The position numbers were made by a program, and so were the translations under genes. This document shows positions 17,267 to 26,620 of a stretch of 64,000 nt of DNA, piece after piece (the first letter of the stretch is position 1; every line of letters starts with the position of its first letter). Origin of the DNA: Paenimyroides aestuarii (GTDB lineage Bacteria; Bacteroidota; Bacteroidia; Flavobacteriales; Flavobacteriaceae); contig NZ_CP102382.1 in NCBI RefSeq assembly GCF_024628805.1, positions 186,001 through 250,000 on the forward strand, given 5' to 3'. The notes beneath the pieces were generated by a model that ran no database searches, was not told the DNA's origin, and saw only the letters and a list, made by a program, of their open reading frames with translations.

Positions 17267-19261
17267 TTATTTAATGATTAGTTTGTGGGAATATTCTCCT
17301 GCATTTGATTTGAATTTAAGCAGGTAGATTCCTGCTTGGTAACCTGCAGTGGGAATAGTTACTTTGCTTCCTAAAATTTGTGATGCAATTATTTTTTTTC
17401 CTGTAATATCAAACATTTCAAAAGTAGTTTCATTTGCTAATTGCGATTCAATAATAAAATAATCATTTCCAACAGGATTAGGATAAATCGCTAATTTTGA
17501 TTGCATTTCTATGTTTTTAGTAGAAGCAGGTGCGTCACCAATTCCCACAGCGTACCAAGCATTTACAACTTCGTCCCATTCGTTTGAATGAAGTCCATAT
17601 AATGTTTCAGCAGCTATTTTGGTGGCATTATAAAAATCCATATATGTTGCTGAGGGTGACAAGCTGTTTGTTAACGCTCTGTAAGCAATCTTTTCTGCTT
17701 TTTGAATGGTGATAGGGTTTACATAGTACGCGTTTCCTAAATCATTGGTTCCATTTCCACCCATACTTAGTAAATAAAACCAATGGTTCCCCACACCACT
17801 GTTTATATGCACACCGCCATAATCGTTATATGCGTTTGGATTATTGGTAGTTTTCTGCCAATAAGTACCTTTGTAAGTATCGGGTTGATTTGGAGCTCCT
17901 GCCGAGACAGGTGTATTATTTGGGTTGTTCATACTTCTAAAATAGTTTGGGGAAACATTGTTTTTAAAAACCCCTTCACCTATTGTCCAATTAGGATTGT
18001 CGTTTACATAAAATTCTATAGCTGTTCCAAAAATGTCTGCAAATGATTCATTTATAGCCCCAGATTCGTTTTCATAATCTAAACCTCCATTGCCGTTTCT
18101 GCTAATTACCATGTGCGAAAATTCGTGCCCCGCGATATCTAAAGAGACCACTGGATGCATGCTAGAACCTCCTTTACCGTAAAACATTCCATTGTACACA
18201 TCATTTTGATAGAATTCATCTACAGCCGCTGCATTTTCATCTGTACCTAAAACAGCACCTGCATCATAATAGTTATGAATGATATGATTATTTCCATCAA
18301 AACTAAATCTGTTGTGAATATTTTTATAGTAATCATACGTTTCTCTCATAGCCCAATGCACTTCTACAGCAGGCTTTAATCCATTAACTGTGAAATTTGG
18401 AGTAGCATTTGTGTATTCTGAAAATCCGTTGAATGAACCATCGCTGTTTAGTTGCCCGTCTAAATTAGATCCATTTAAGGTTCTAATATTTCTACTGTTA
18501 TCCATTAAACGATACGTTCCATTGTAAGAATCTACAGTCATACTCTTAGTTCCTCTAAAATAAGTAGCACTAGAACTTGGAGTATCGGCTTTATATACTT
18601 TATTTCTTTCTATTAACAGCTCACCTGTTTGAGCGTCTATAATAAAATCAATACTCTTTAAAGGATATAAGGAGCGAATATTTATTTTTTTTACAAGTTT
18701 AATTACAAGGCCTTGCGTTTCATCTTCTTTTTTTAATATATATTTTTCAATAGCGCTTTCTGTTGCACTTTCATTCACACCAAAAGCTTTTCGGGCAATT
18801 TCAACAACTTCAGTATCGGTTATTTTTTCGGAAACAGCTAGCTCTTTAAAAGATATCAATTGCCCATTTAGATGATTAATTTTCCCTTGCTTTTCATGCA
18901 AAAAAACTAAATCTCCATGCACTTTTATTCCTTTAAAAAAATGTTGGTAACTGTAGTGAATAGCACCAGTTTCTGTATCCTTGGTCTTTTTAATCAATTC
19001 AAATGAATGATTGCTATCTAAATTAAAGTAACTAACAAGATTTTTATCAAAGTCATCTGCAGCGATTTTAAAGTTGCTAAAATCTGCATAGAACGTTCCT
19101 AATTTGTTTTGAAATTTGGGTTTTGGCCATCTTTCTGAAGTCTGATCCGATATATTAATCTGATAACTTTCGGCAAAAATTGTTTGGGTAGGAACTAAAA
19201 AAAGAGCCGCTAAAATGGTACGACTCATCATTTTTTTTAATGGGATAAATGGTTGACTCAT
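17267..19261 (-). CDS. Secreted M4 (thermolysin-like) metalloprotease with T9SS type A sorting domain
   Basis: The product is 664 residues. A signal peptide runs to about TQTIFA; translation could start at 19261 or at one of the Met residues 11-12. Residues of about 40-220 form the FTP/PepSY-type propeptide. The catalytic domain has the zinc site 'DIAGHEFSHMV' and the third ligand in 'NESGAINESFADIFGT', plus 'GGVHINSGVGNHWFY' with the active-site His. The C-terminus 'LAIYPNPVGNDYFII ... GIYLLKFKSNAGEYSHKLIIK' is a type A (Por) sorting domain. It is probably an extracellular protein-degrading enzyme that matures by autoproteolysis. Confidence 0.95.
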   Translation of the reverse strand: MSQPFIPLKKMMSRTILAALFLVPTQTIFAESYQINISDQTSERWPKPKFQNKLGTFYADFSNFKIAADDFDKNLVSYFNLDSNHSFELIKKTKDTETGAIHYSYQHFFKGIKVHGDLVFLHEKQGKINHLNGQLISFKELAVSEKITDTEVVEIARKAFGVNESATESAIEKYILKKEDETQGLVIKLVKKINIRSLYPLKSIDFIIDAQTGELLIERNKVYKADTPSSSATYFRGTKSMTVDSYNGTYRLMDNSRNIRTLNGSNLDGQLNSDGSFNGFSEYTNATPNFTVNGLKPAVEVHWAMRETYDYYKNIHNRFSFDGNNHIIHNYYDAGAVLGTDENAAAVDEFYQNDVYNGMFYGKGGSSMHPVVSLDIAGHEFSHMVISRNGNGGLDYENESGAINESFADIFGTAIEFYVNDNPNWTIGEGVFKNNVSPNYFRSMNNPNNTPVSAGAPNQPDTYKGTYWQKTTNNPNAYNDYGGVHINSGVGNHWFYLLSMGGNGTNDLGNAYYVNPITIQKAEKIAYRALTNSLSPSATYMDFYNATKIAAETLYGLHSNEWDEVVNAWYAVGIGDAPASTKNIEMQSKLAIYPNPVGNDYFIIESQLANETTFEMFDITGKKIIASQILGSKVTIPTAGYQAGIYLLKFKSNAGEYSHKLIIK

Positions 19262-19376
19262 TACTAAAAATATCTGTTGTTTTGAATCCTCTAAATTAGT
19301 TATATTTTTTTAAGTAAAACAATAAAAGCAATGCTTTTAAACATTGCTTCTATTAAATACTTGTATAGTTATATGA

Positions 19377-20075
19377 TTAATAACGTGCTGCTTCTTTTCT
19401 TGCGTCTTGAATCATATCTTCATTCGCTACAATTCCAAATTCCACGCGGCGGTTTTTAGCTTGTCCTTCTTTTGTATCGTTTGATGCAATTGGATCAGCC
19501 TCTCCCATTCCTTGCGCAGTAATTCTTTTCACGCCAATACCTTTTGATCCTAAGTATGATTTCACGGCATTTGCACGGCTGCGAGATAATTTCATGTTGT
19601 ATTCATCTTTACCCACACTGTCTGTGTAGCCATAAATTGTAATTAAAGTTTTTGGGTTGCTTATTAAAACTTTAGCAATTTTATCCAAGTTTGCAGTCGC
19701 TGTTGGGGTTAATTCCGCTGAATCGAAGTTAAAGTTAACTGTATTTTCGTTCAATACTACTTTAATTCCTTCACCAACGCGTTCAACTGTTGCTCCAGGG
19801 ATAGCTGTTTCAATTTCTTGTGCTTGTTTATCCATGTTTTTACCAATAATTGCACCGGCAGTTCCACCGATAACTCCACCCAAAACCGCACCTAAAGCAC
19901 TGTTGTTTTTACTTCCTACATTATTTCCTAAAACACCGCCTAAAACCGCACCTGCAGTTGCACCAACTGCTGCACCTTTTTGAGTGTTGTTTGCATTTCT
20001 AACCGTGTTACACCCTGTGAATAGTGTTCCTGCCAATAAAGCAGTTGATAATACATATACGCTTACTTTTTTCAT
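19377..20075 (-). CDS. OmpA-family lipoprotein with glycine-zipper domain
   Basis: The product is 232 residues. The lipobox ends 'LLAGTLFTGC'. A glycine zipper follows at about 32-80 ('GAAVGATAGAVLGGVLGNNVG', trimmed to its core), suggesting tight membrane association. The OmpA C-terminal peptidoglycan-binding domain is complete: 'FNFDSAELTPTATANLDKIA', 'TIYGYTDSVGKDEYNMKLS', 'RANAVKSYL', 'NRRVEFGI'. It likely links the outer membrane to peptidoglycan. The lipocalin-like lipoprotein gene lies 12 bp upstream, so they form an operon. Confidence 0.93.
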   Translation of the reverse strand: MKKVSVYVLSTALLAGTLFTGCNTVRNANNTQKGAAVGATAGAVLGGVLGNNVGSKNNSALGAVLGGVIGGTAGAIIGKNMDKQAQEIETAIPGATVERVGEGIKVVLNENTVNFNFDSAELTPTATANLDKIAKVLISNPKTLITIYGYTDSVGKDEYNMKLSRSRANAVKSYLGSKGIGVKRITAQGMGEADPIASNDTKEGQAKNRRVEFGIVANEDMIQDARKEAARY

Positions 20076-20087
20076 AACTTTCTATTT

Positions 20088-20546
20088 TTATTTATTATTT
20101 TTTACAAATGAATACACAATTGTTGCTTCCGTTGAATTGTCAATCAATTCAAAAGTCGTGTCTGTAATGTTTGCTGCGGTAAGATTATACCCTGTAGTAA
20201 CATGTTTTGCCTTGTCATCACCAACAAACTTTAAGTTGAATGAACTGTCTTGCTTAATGTTCCATACAATTTTAGAATTGTACTCCGGACAACTTGAGGA
20301 ATTGTTGTTCAAGGTAACAGTTCCTGTGTTATTGTTTGAAACAAATTTCCACTGACTGCCTTCAAAACATTTTGCATCGGCTATTTGGAATGATGTAACT
20401 TTAAATCCTGATGGATATTTTACATTGGTCAATGTCCACTCTCCTTTTAATTTAATCTGAGTTGGCACATCATTTTTTGTGTTAGTAGCTGTTTTACATG
20501 AGAACATTGCTACCGATAAAATTCCTATTGCTAAGACCTTTTTCAT
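20088..20546 (-). CDS. Lipocalin-like lipoprotein
   Basis: The product is 152 residues with a short lipoprotein signal, MKKVLAIGILSVAMFSC. The mature part begins a beta barrel with 'KLKGEWTLTNVKYPSGF', typical of lipocalin-like domains in Bacteroidota, and carries Cys residues in 'AKCFEGSQW' and 'SSSCPEY' that could form a disulfide. It precedes the OmpA-type gene in the same operon. The ligand is unknown. Confidence 0.85.
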   Translation of the reverse strand: MKKVLAIGILSVAMFSCKTATNTKNDVPTQIKLKGEWTLTNVKYPSGFKVTSFQIADAKCFEGSQWKFVSNNNTGTVTLNNNSSSCPEYNSKIVWNIKQDSSFNLKFVGDDKAKHVTTGYNLTAANITDTTFELIDNSTEATIVYSFVKNNK

Positions 20547-20699
20547 AATTAATATATTTTATAGTTCAAAATTAACAAATTTTGTGCCTTAATATAATTT
20601 TTGATGATTTTTTTTATGCCTTTTTGTCATATTTTTCATCATTGGTATTTGTTTTGACTATTTATCAGCAAAAATAACAGTAAAATTAATCTTATAAAT

Positions 20700-22550
20700 A
20701 TGACTTCAGGTAAAATAAATGTAACGGTTGAAAATATTTTTCCGTTGATTAAAAAGTTTTTATACAGCGATCACGAAATCTTTTTACGTGAATTGATTAG
20801 TAATGCTACCGATGCCACTTTAAAATTAAAGCATTTAACAGCTATTGGTGAAGCTACTGTTGAATATGGTCATCCAAAAATTGAAGTGAAGGTTGATAAA
20901 GAAAACAAAAAACTACACATTATTGACCAAGGGATTGGAATGACAGCTGAAGAGGTTGAAAAATACATTAACCAAGTCGCTTTTTCTGGCGCTGAAGAGT
21001 TCTTAGAAAAATATAAAGATTCTGCAAAAGATTCAGGCATTATTGGGCATTTTGGTTTAGGATTTTACTCGGCATTCATGGTTGCAAGTAAGGTTGAAAT
21101 CATTACCAAATCATATAAAGAAGAACCTGCTGTTCACTGGACATGCGACGGATCGCCTGAGTTTACTTTAGAGCCTTCAAACAAAACCGAGCGTGGTACA
21201 GAAATCATTCTTCATATTGCCGATGATTCTACCGAATTTTTAGAAGACCACAAAATTCAACAACTTCTTTCTAAATACAACAAATTCATGCCCGTGCCTA
21301 TTAAATTTGGAACAAAAACCGAAAAAGAAGGCGATAACGAAGTAGTGGTTGATGCAATCATCAATAACCCAAACCCGGCATGGACAAAGAAACCAAGTGA
21401 GCTAAACGATGAAGATTACAAAAATTTTTACCGCGAATTGTATCCTATGCAGTTCGACGATCCTTTGTTTCATATCCATTTGAATGTGGACCATCCGTTT
21501 AATTTAACAGGAATTCTATATTTTCCGAAATTATCGGGTGATTTAAGCATTCAAAAAGATAAAATTCAATTGTATCAAAATCAAGTTTTTGTTACCGATA
21601 ATGTAGAAGGAATTGTTCCTGAATTTTTAACGATGTTAAAAGGTGTAATCGATTCTCCGGATATTCCTTTAAATGTGTCGCGTTCTTACTTGCAGGCCGA
21701 TGGAAATGTGAAGAAAATATCGAATTACATTACCCGAAAAGTAGCCGATAAATTGAAATCGCTTTTTAACGAAGACCGTGCTGCTTTTGAACAAAAATGG
21801 AACGATATTAAAATTGTGCTGGAATATGGAATGCTGAGTGAGGATAAATTCTACGAAAAGGCGAAAGATTTTGCACTGTATCCAACCGTTGATGAGGCGT
21901 TTTTTACTTTTGAAGAATTAAAAGCAAAAATAAAAGCAAACCAAACCAATAAAGAAGGTAAAATGGTTGTGCTTTATGCGTCAAACAAAGATGCACAACA
22001 CAGCTATATATCAAACGCCAAAGCAAAAGGATATGAAGTGTTGCTTTTAGATTCGCCAATTGTATCGCATTTAATTCAAAAGTTGGAAATGGATCATCAA
22101 GACATCACTTTTGCGCGTGTTGATGCGGATTCAATTGATAATTTAATTAAGAAAGAGGAAACGGTGGTTTCTAAATTAAGCGAGGATGAAACTAAAAAAC
22201 TAAAAGAGTTTATCGAAACCACTATAAATAATAGCAACTACAGTGTTCAAACCGAAGCTTTGGACAGCAATGCGGAACCTTTCATGATCACGCAACCCGA
22301 ATTTATGCGTCGTATGAAAGAAATGCAGGCAATGGGCGGCAATACCATATTTGGCAGTTTCCCAGATTCATACAATTTAATTGTTAATACGAATTCTGAA
22401 ATTGCTTCTAAAATTTTAAACGAAAGTGATGAAGCCACTAAAAATCATTTAGTAAAACAAGCATTAGATTTAGCAAAACTGGCTCAAGGCTTGCTCAAAG
22501 GTGAAGAGCTTACTGCTTTTGTGAAACGAAATTTTGAAAATATTCAATAA
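20700..22550 (+). CDS. htpG: Molecular chaperone HtpG (Hsp90)
   Basis: The product is 616 residues. The ATP-binding domain shows 'FLRELISNATDATLKLKHL', 'IIDQGIGMTAEEVEKYINQVA', 'GHFGLGFYSAFMVASKVEI' and 'GTEIILHI'. The middle domain has 'YFPKLSGDLSIQKDKIQLYQNQ' (shortened) and the 'LPLNVSRSYLQ' type motif, here 'IPLNVSRSYLQADGNVKKI'. A dimerisation domain ends the protein. It folds clients in the cytoplasm and is often heat-induced. It ends in a long perfect hairpin shared with typA. Confidence 0.97.
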   Translation: MTSGKINVTVENIFPLIKKFLYSDHEIFLRELISNATDATLKLKHLTAIGEATVEYGHPKIEVKVDKENKKLHIIDQGIGMTAEEVEKYINQVAFSGAEEFLEKYKDSAKDSGIIGHFGLGFYSAFMVASKVEIITKSYKEEPAVHWTCDGSPEFTLEPSNKTERGTEIILHIADDSTEFLEDHKIQQLLSKYNKFMPVPIKFGTKTEKEGDNEVVVDAIINNPNPAWTKKPSELNDEDYKNFYRELYPMQFDDPLFHIHLNVDHPFNLTGILYFPKLSGDLSIQKDKIQLYQNQVFVTDNVEGIVPEFLTMLKGVIDSPDIPLNVSRSYLQADGNVKKISNYITRKVADKLKSLFNEDRAAFEQKWNDIKIVLEYGMLSEDKFYEKAKDFALYPTVDEAFFTFEELKAKIKANQTNKEGKMVVLYASNKDAQHSYISNAKAKGYEVLLLDSPIVSHLIQKLEMDHQDITFARVDADSIDNLIKKEETVVSKLSEDETKKLKEFIETTINNSNYSVQTEALDSNAEPFMITQPEFMRRMKEMQAMGGNTIFGSFPDSYNLIVNTNSEIASKILNESDEATKNHLVKQALDLAKLAQGLLKGEELTAFVKRNFENIQ

Positions 22551-22585
22551 AAAAAGGAGCATTTTGCTCCTTTTTTTATTGAATA
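22541..22585. terminator. Bidirectional terminator between htpG and typA
   Basis: A perfect 21-bp inverted repeat (22541-22561 with 22565-22585) has a TTT loop. The GC core is GGAGCA/TGCTCC and A7/T7 tracts lie on each side. It lies between two convergent genes and includes the htpG stop codon. Confidence 0.9.
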
Positions 22586-22597
22586 TTTTAAACTGAA

Positions 22598-24397
22598 TTA
22601 ATCAATTTTATAACGTTTTCTATCGTTTTCATTTAAGTAGATTTTACGTAAACGCAATGATTTTGGAGTAACCTCAACATATTCATCTTTTTGAATATAC
22701 TCTAAAGCTTCTTCTAAAGAGAATTTAATTGCTGGAATGATTCGGGCTTTATCATCTGCACCGGATGAACGCACGTTTGTTAACTTTTTGGTTTTTGTTA
22801 CGTTAACCGTCATATCATCTCCACGAGAATTTTCTCCAATAACCTGACCTTCGTAAATATCTTCATTTGGATCTACAAAGAATTTACCGCGATCTTGCAA
22901 TTTATCAATAGAATAAGGAATTGCTTTACCGTTTTCCATAGAGATTAATGAACCGTTGTTACGCCCTGCAATTTCGCCTTTGTATGGTTGATATTCTAAG
23001 AAACGGTGTGCCATAATTGCCTCACCTGCTGTTGCTGTTAACAATTGGTTACGCAAACCAATGATTCCGCGCGATGGAATATTAAAAACAATAATCATAC
23101 GCTCTCCTCGTGGTTCCATTGATAACATTTCGCCTTTGCGCAATGTTACAAATTCTACTGCACGTCCTGACAAGTTTTCAGGAATGTCAATGGTTAATTC
23201 TTCGATTGGCTCGCATTTCACTCCATCGATTTCTTTAATGATAACTTGCGGCTGACCAATTTGTAATTCGTAACCTTCACGACGCATGGTTTCAATTAAA
23301 ACAGACAAATGCAATACACCACGACCAAAAACCATGAATTTATCAGCAGAATCGGTTTCATTTACGCGTAATGCTAAATTTTTCTCCAACTCTTTTGTTA
23401 AACGATCTTTTATATGGCGAGATGTCACATATTTTCCTTCTTTACCAAAAAACGGGGAATCGTTAATGGTAAATAACATGCTCATTGTAGGTTCATCAAT
23501 CTTGATTGTTCCCAATCCTTCCGGATTTTCAAAATCGGCAATGCAGTCACCAATTTCAAAACCTTCAATCCCTACAACAGCACAAATATCACCTGCCTTC
23601 ACTTCGGTAACTTTCATTCTGCCTAGACCTTCAAAGGTATAAAGCTCTTTGATTTTTGATTTCACAACGCCGCCTTCACGTTTAATTAAAGAAATATTCA
23701 TTCCTTCACGCAAAACACCACGGTGTAAACGACCAATTGCAATACGACCTGTAAAAGAAGAGAAATCTAGCGAAGTGATTAACATTTGTGGGGTACCTTC
23801 TTTAACTTCGGCAGCCGGCACGTGTTCAATAACCATTTCTAATAATGCTTCCATTGAATCGGTTGGTTTTTTCCAATCGGTACTCATCCAGTTGTTTTTT
23901 GCCGAACCGTAAACCGAAGGGAAATCTAGCTGCCATTCTTCCGCACCTAATTCAAACATTAAATCGAACACTTTTTCGTGTACTTCGTCTGGGGTACAGT
24001 TTTCTTTATCAACTTTATTAATAACCACGCAAGGTTTTAAACCTAATTCAATAGCTTTTTGTAACACAAAACGTGTTTGTGGCATAGGTCCTTCAAATGC
24101 ATCTACAATTAGCAAAACACCATCGGCCATATTTAAAACGCGTTCCACTTCTCCACCAAAATCCGCGTGTCCAGGAGTGTCAATAATGTTGATTTTTGTT
24201 CCTTTGTACTGAACAGAAACGTTTTTAGATACAATGGTAATTCCACGTTCGCGTTCTAAATCGTTATTATCAAGGATTAAATCACCTGTATTTTCATTCT
24301 CTCTAAACAATTGACAATGATACATAATTTTGTCAACCATGGTGGTTTTACCGTGGTCAACGTGTGCAATAATTGCGATATTTCTTATTTGGGTCAT
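22598..24397 (-). CDS. typA: Ribosome-associated GTPase TypA/BipA
   Basis: The product is 599 residues. The G domain has '[18 protein letters not shown]' (G1), 'RGITIVSK' (G2), '[14 protein letters not shown]' (G3) and 'NKVDKENC' (G4). EF-G-like domains II, III and V and the BipA-specific C-terminal domain follow ('[21 protein letters not shown]', '[14 protein letters not shown]'). It acts in ribosome assembly and growth under cold or stress conditions. It is followed on the same strand by nothing before the htpG terminator. Confidence 0.97.
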   Translation of the reverse strand: MTQIRNIAIIAHVDHGKTTMVDKIMYHCQLFRENENTGDLILDNNDLERERGITIVSKNVSVQYKGTKINIIDTPGHADFGGEVERVLNMADGVLLIVDAFEGPMPQTRFVLQKAIELGLKPCVVINKVDKENCTPDEVHEKVFDLMFELGAEEWQLDFPSVYGSAKNNWMSTDWKKPTDSMEALLEMVIEHVPAAEVKEGTPQMLITSLDFSSFTGRIAIGRLHRGVLREGMNISLIKREGGVVKSKIKELYTFEGLGRMKVTEVKAGDICAVVGIEGFEIGDCIADFENPEGLGTIKIDEPTMSMLFTINDSPFFGKEGKYVTSRHIKDRLTKELEKNLALRVNETDSADKFMVFGRGVLHLSVLIETMRREGYELQIGQPQVIIKEIDGVKCEPIEELTIDIPENLSGRAVEFVTLRKGEMLSMEPRGERMIIVFNIPSRGIIGLRNQLLTATAGEAIMAHRFLEYQPYKGEIAGRNNGSLISMENGKAIPYSIDKLQDRGKFFVDPNEDIYEGQVIGENSRGDDMTVNVTKTKKLTNVRSSGADDKARIIPAIKFSLEEALEYIQKDEYVEVTPKSLRLRKIYLNENDRKRYKID

Positions 24398-24439
24398 AAA
24401 AATAAAGTTTCTTGTATTTTATTGATGCTATTTAACAAC

Positions 24440-24465
24440 AAAAAGCCCTCGATGAAAGAGAGCTT
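24440..24465 (-). terminator. Terminator after rpsT
   Basis: The stem 24443-24450 with 24458-24465 (one mismatch) is followed by five T's on the minus strand. Confidence 0.65.
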
Positions 24466-24496
24466 CAGTGTTATATATCTCAAAAACATTAACTGA

Positions 24497-24748
24497 TTAA
24501 AGAGCGTTAACGTGTTTTGTTAATTTAGACTTTAAGTTAGCTGCTTTGTTAGCATGAATAATATTCTTTTTAGCTAATTTATCAATCATAGAAGTAACAA
24601 CAACTAATTTTTCAGCAGCTTCTGATTTTGTTTCAATCAAACGTAAAGCTTTAATTGCATTACGAGTTGTTTTGTGCTGATACTTGTTTAATACTCTTTT
24701 CTTTTCGTTGCTTCTAATTCTTTTTAAAGCTGACTTGTGATTTGCCAT
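24497..24748 (-). CDS. rpsT: Small ribosomal subunit protein S20
   Basis: The product is 83 residues. 'MANHKSALKRIRSNEKKRVLNKYQHK' (read here in part: ANHKSALKRIR) is the standard S20 start. The rest is basic and helical, with 'KKNIIHANKAANLKSKLTKH' near the end. It binds 16S rRNA in the body of the 30S subunit. It has its own terminator and lies downstream of the tRNA-Glu cluster, from which it is separated by another hairpin. Confidence 0.96.
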   Translation of the reverse strand: MANHKSALKRIRSNEKKRVLNKYQHKTTRNAIKALRLIETKSEAAEKLVVVTSMIDKLAKKNIIHANKAANLKSKLTKHVNAL

Positions 24749-24801
24749 TTTTTAATCTTTTTTAATTGTAATTAATTATTTAAAACTTTTAGTTAAAAAA
24801 G

Positions 24802-24840
24802 AAAAACCTCCCACATTTGCTTAGGCAAACACTTTGGTTT
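24802..24840 (-). terminator. Probable terminator of the tRNA-Glu cluster
   Basis: The minus strand has AAACC ... GGTTTTT with an inner TTTGC/GCAAA stem and a T-run. The outer arms do not pair fully, so the exact fold is uncertain. Confidence 0.5.
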
Positions 24841-24904
24841 TAACTAATAAAATAAAAGCCGAGACACTGACTGATATTTTACAAAACTTATTTACAACTA
24901 ACAG

Positions 24905-24976
24905 TAGCCCGTAAGGGAATCGAACCCTTCTTACCAGGATGAAAACCTGGCGTCCTAACCGATAGACGAACGGGCC
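24905..24976 (-). tRNA. tRNA-Glu (UUC)
   Basis: The 72-nt cloverleaf has acceptor GGCCCGT/ACGGGCT, a seven-base anticodon loop TTTTCAT with anticodon TTC, and a GTTCGAT T-loop. It is identical to the next two copies. CCA is not encoded. Confidence 0.95.
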
Positions 24977-25007
24977 ATCGTTTTTTTAGGTTTGATGGAA
25001 ACCTTTG

Positions 25008-25079
25008 TAGCCCGTAAGGGAATCGAACCCTTCTTACCAGGATGAAAACCTGGCGTCCTAACCGATAGACGAACGGGCC
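25008..25079 (-). tRNA. tRNA-Glu (UUC)
   Basis: Second of three identical 72-nt copies; anticodon TTC. The spacers between copies share a short AGGTTT-GATGG-AAACCT hairpin. Confidence 0.95.
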
Positions 25080-25109
25080 ATCATTTTTTAGGTTTGATGG
25101 AAAACCTTG

Positions 25110-25181
25110 TAGCCCGTAAGGGAATCGAACCCTTCTTACCAGGATGAAAACCTGGCGTCCTAACCGATAGACGAACGGGCC
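25110..25181 (-). tRNA. tRNA-Glu (UUC)
   Basis: Third of three identical 72-nt copies; anticodon TTC. Confidence 0.95.
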
Positions 25182-25210
25182 ATTTTTTTAGGTCAATGGA
25201 AAACCTTTTG

Positions 25211-25282
25211 TAGTCCGTAGGGGAATCGAACCCCTGTTACCAGGATGAAAACCTGGCGTCCTAACCCCTAGACGAACGGACC
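25211..25282 (-). tRNA. tRNA-Glu (UUC), variant copy
   Basis: This is the first copy in transcription order. Anticodon TTC, same length, but it differs from the other three at seven positions. These include compensatory pairs in the acceptor stem (GGTCCGT/ACGGACT) and the T stem, plus changes in the D arm. It folds well, so it should be functional. Confidence 0.95.
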
Positions 25283-25457
25283 ATTATTTGTATTTGCGGT
25301 TGCAAAAGTATTAATATTTTTAAAACCTACAAATTATTTTTTTACTTTTTCTATATTTAATAAGAACTTGTTGCTTTTTATTAGCGTGTGCAAATATCAA
25401 CATAAATTTTTAATTCGCAAATGTTTTTAGGTTTTGATGTATACATTTTTATCTTAT

Positions 25458-26564
25458 TTATTTAATACGTTTTAAATCAGTATCGCTAAAGCGAATAGAA
25501 ATTAATTTGTAACCTTGATTAGTTCGTAAAAATTCATAGCCTCTTTCTATTGAACCTTTATCTTTTTTATTAATAATATAAACATTCATTGTTGGGTAAA
25601 TCCACCATTTTGCATCACGACAGTTATCAAAATATTCATCGAAGTCTGCACCTTCGAATATAAAACTATTTAACTCAGCTTGAGAAATATCATAATTACA
25701 ATCATCGGTTAAAATCTCCGAAAACATTTCCTTTAATAATAAAAAATTATCGTTAATAAATTGATTTTTTTCACAAGATTCCCAATCCCTCTTTGAACTC
25801 CAAACAATCTTATTAAATGAGTTAAGTAGTAATTTTTTTTCTGAAATATTGGATAAAAAATCTTTCTTAAACCATTCTTCAAACTCTTTCTCAAAATCTA
25901 CAAAAGAGTAATATGTTCCATTAGTCCCTAAAAACGACGTTCTAATAGCACTTGAAAGTGGTCTTTTACTTTTTTCAACACTAAATAAATTTAGAGGCTT
26001 TTCGTATGTAAAGTTGTCAACAAGGATATTGTTTAAAGTATCAATGAGTATTGTTTGTCCACCTATCCAACTAAAATGATCACATCCGTCATGATCATCT
26101 TTATGCCAATAGTCTTTTTTTGCATTTTTCAATGCTATTACCAAACCATTCCTAACAGCTGTCAAAGCATTGTAATTAGCCGGGATTACAACTTCACCGT
26201 TTTTATTAAACATTCCAATATTGTTAGTCATATAATCACTGAAACGTATAAATCCTTCACTTTCACAATCTGTACGGTTATCAAAAATAAATAGACTATC
26301 TAAACCGAATTTTTTACCAGACTTATTAAGGTAATAACTTTGCCAATGATCATTTATTGATTCTGAAACTACTAAAACATCATCAAATTTACTAGCTATT
26401 GTAAAACCCGTAAATTTTGGTTCAATTTTAATTTCGGATTTACTGTCTTTAAAACCTACCAGAGTACTATCTTTATTAAAAAATGACACCCAAATATCTT
26501 TTTTTTGCGAAAAAGACAAACTAGTTATAATATTAAAAAAAACAATAAATATGGAATGTTTCAT
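25458..26564 (-). CDS. Secreted WG-repeat-like protein
   Basis: I place the start at ATG 26564 because 'MKHSIFIVFFNIITSLSFSQ' is a good signal peptide; an upstream in-frame start at 26591 would add nine unusual residues. The product is about 368 residues. Segments such as 'LVGFKDSKSEIKIEPKFTGF' and 'NIGMFNKNGEVVIPANYNAL' are the 'G..D..G...I...F' pattern of WG repeats. The C-terminal half (from about 220) is not recognisable. It lies between the tRNA cluster and murA on the same strand. Function unknown. Confidence 0.82.
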   Translation of the reverse strand: MKHSIFIVFFNIITSLSFSQKKDIWVSFFNKDSTLVGFKDSKSEIKIEPKFTGFTIASKFDDVLVVSESINDHWQSYYLNKSGKKFGLDSLFIFDNRTDCESEGFIRFSDYMTNNIGMFNKNGEVVIPANYNALTAVRNGLVIALKNAKKDYWHKDDHDGCDHFSWIGGQTILIDTLNNILVDNFTYEKPLNLFSVEKSKRPLSSAIRTSFLGTNGTYYSFVDFEKEFEEWFKKDFLSNISEKKLLLNSFNKIVWSSKRDWESCEKNQFINDNFLLLKEMFSEILTDDCNYDISQAELNSFIFEGADFDEYFDNCRDAKWWIYPTMNVYIINKKDKGSIERGYEFLRTNQGYKLISIRFSDTDLKRIK

Positions 26565-26589
26565 TATAATTATTTTGATAAATATAAAC

Positions 26590-26617
26590 AAAAAAGAGCC
26601 CTTTAAAAAGACTCTTT
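26590..26617 (-). terminator. Terminator after murA
   Basis: The minus strand has AAAGAGTC/GGCTCTTT (one wobble pair) followed by a T-run. Confidence 0.75.
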
Positions 26618-26620
26618 ACT

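Noticed and set aside
22541..22585. Perfect 21-bp inverted repeat as an operator or mobile end
   Set aside because: Its position between two convergent stops and its A/T flanks explain it fully as a terminator for both genes.
24900..25290. Regularly spaced near-identical units that could look like a CRISPR array
   Set aside because: The units fold as tRNA-Glu with intact acceptor, anticodon and T arms, and the spacers are short and similar to one another.
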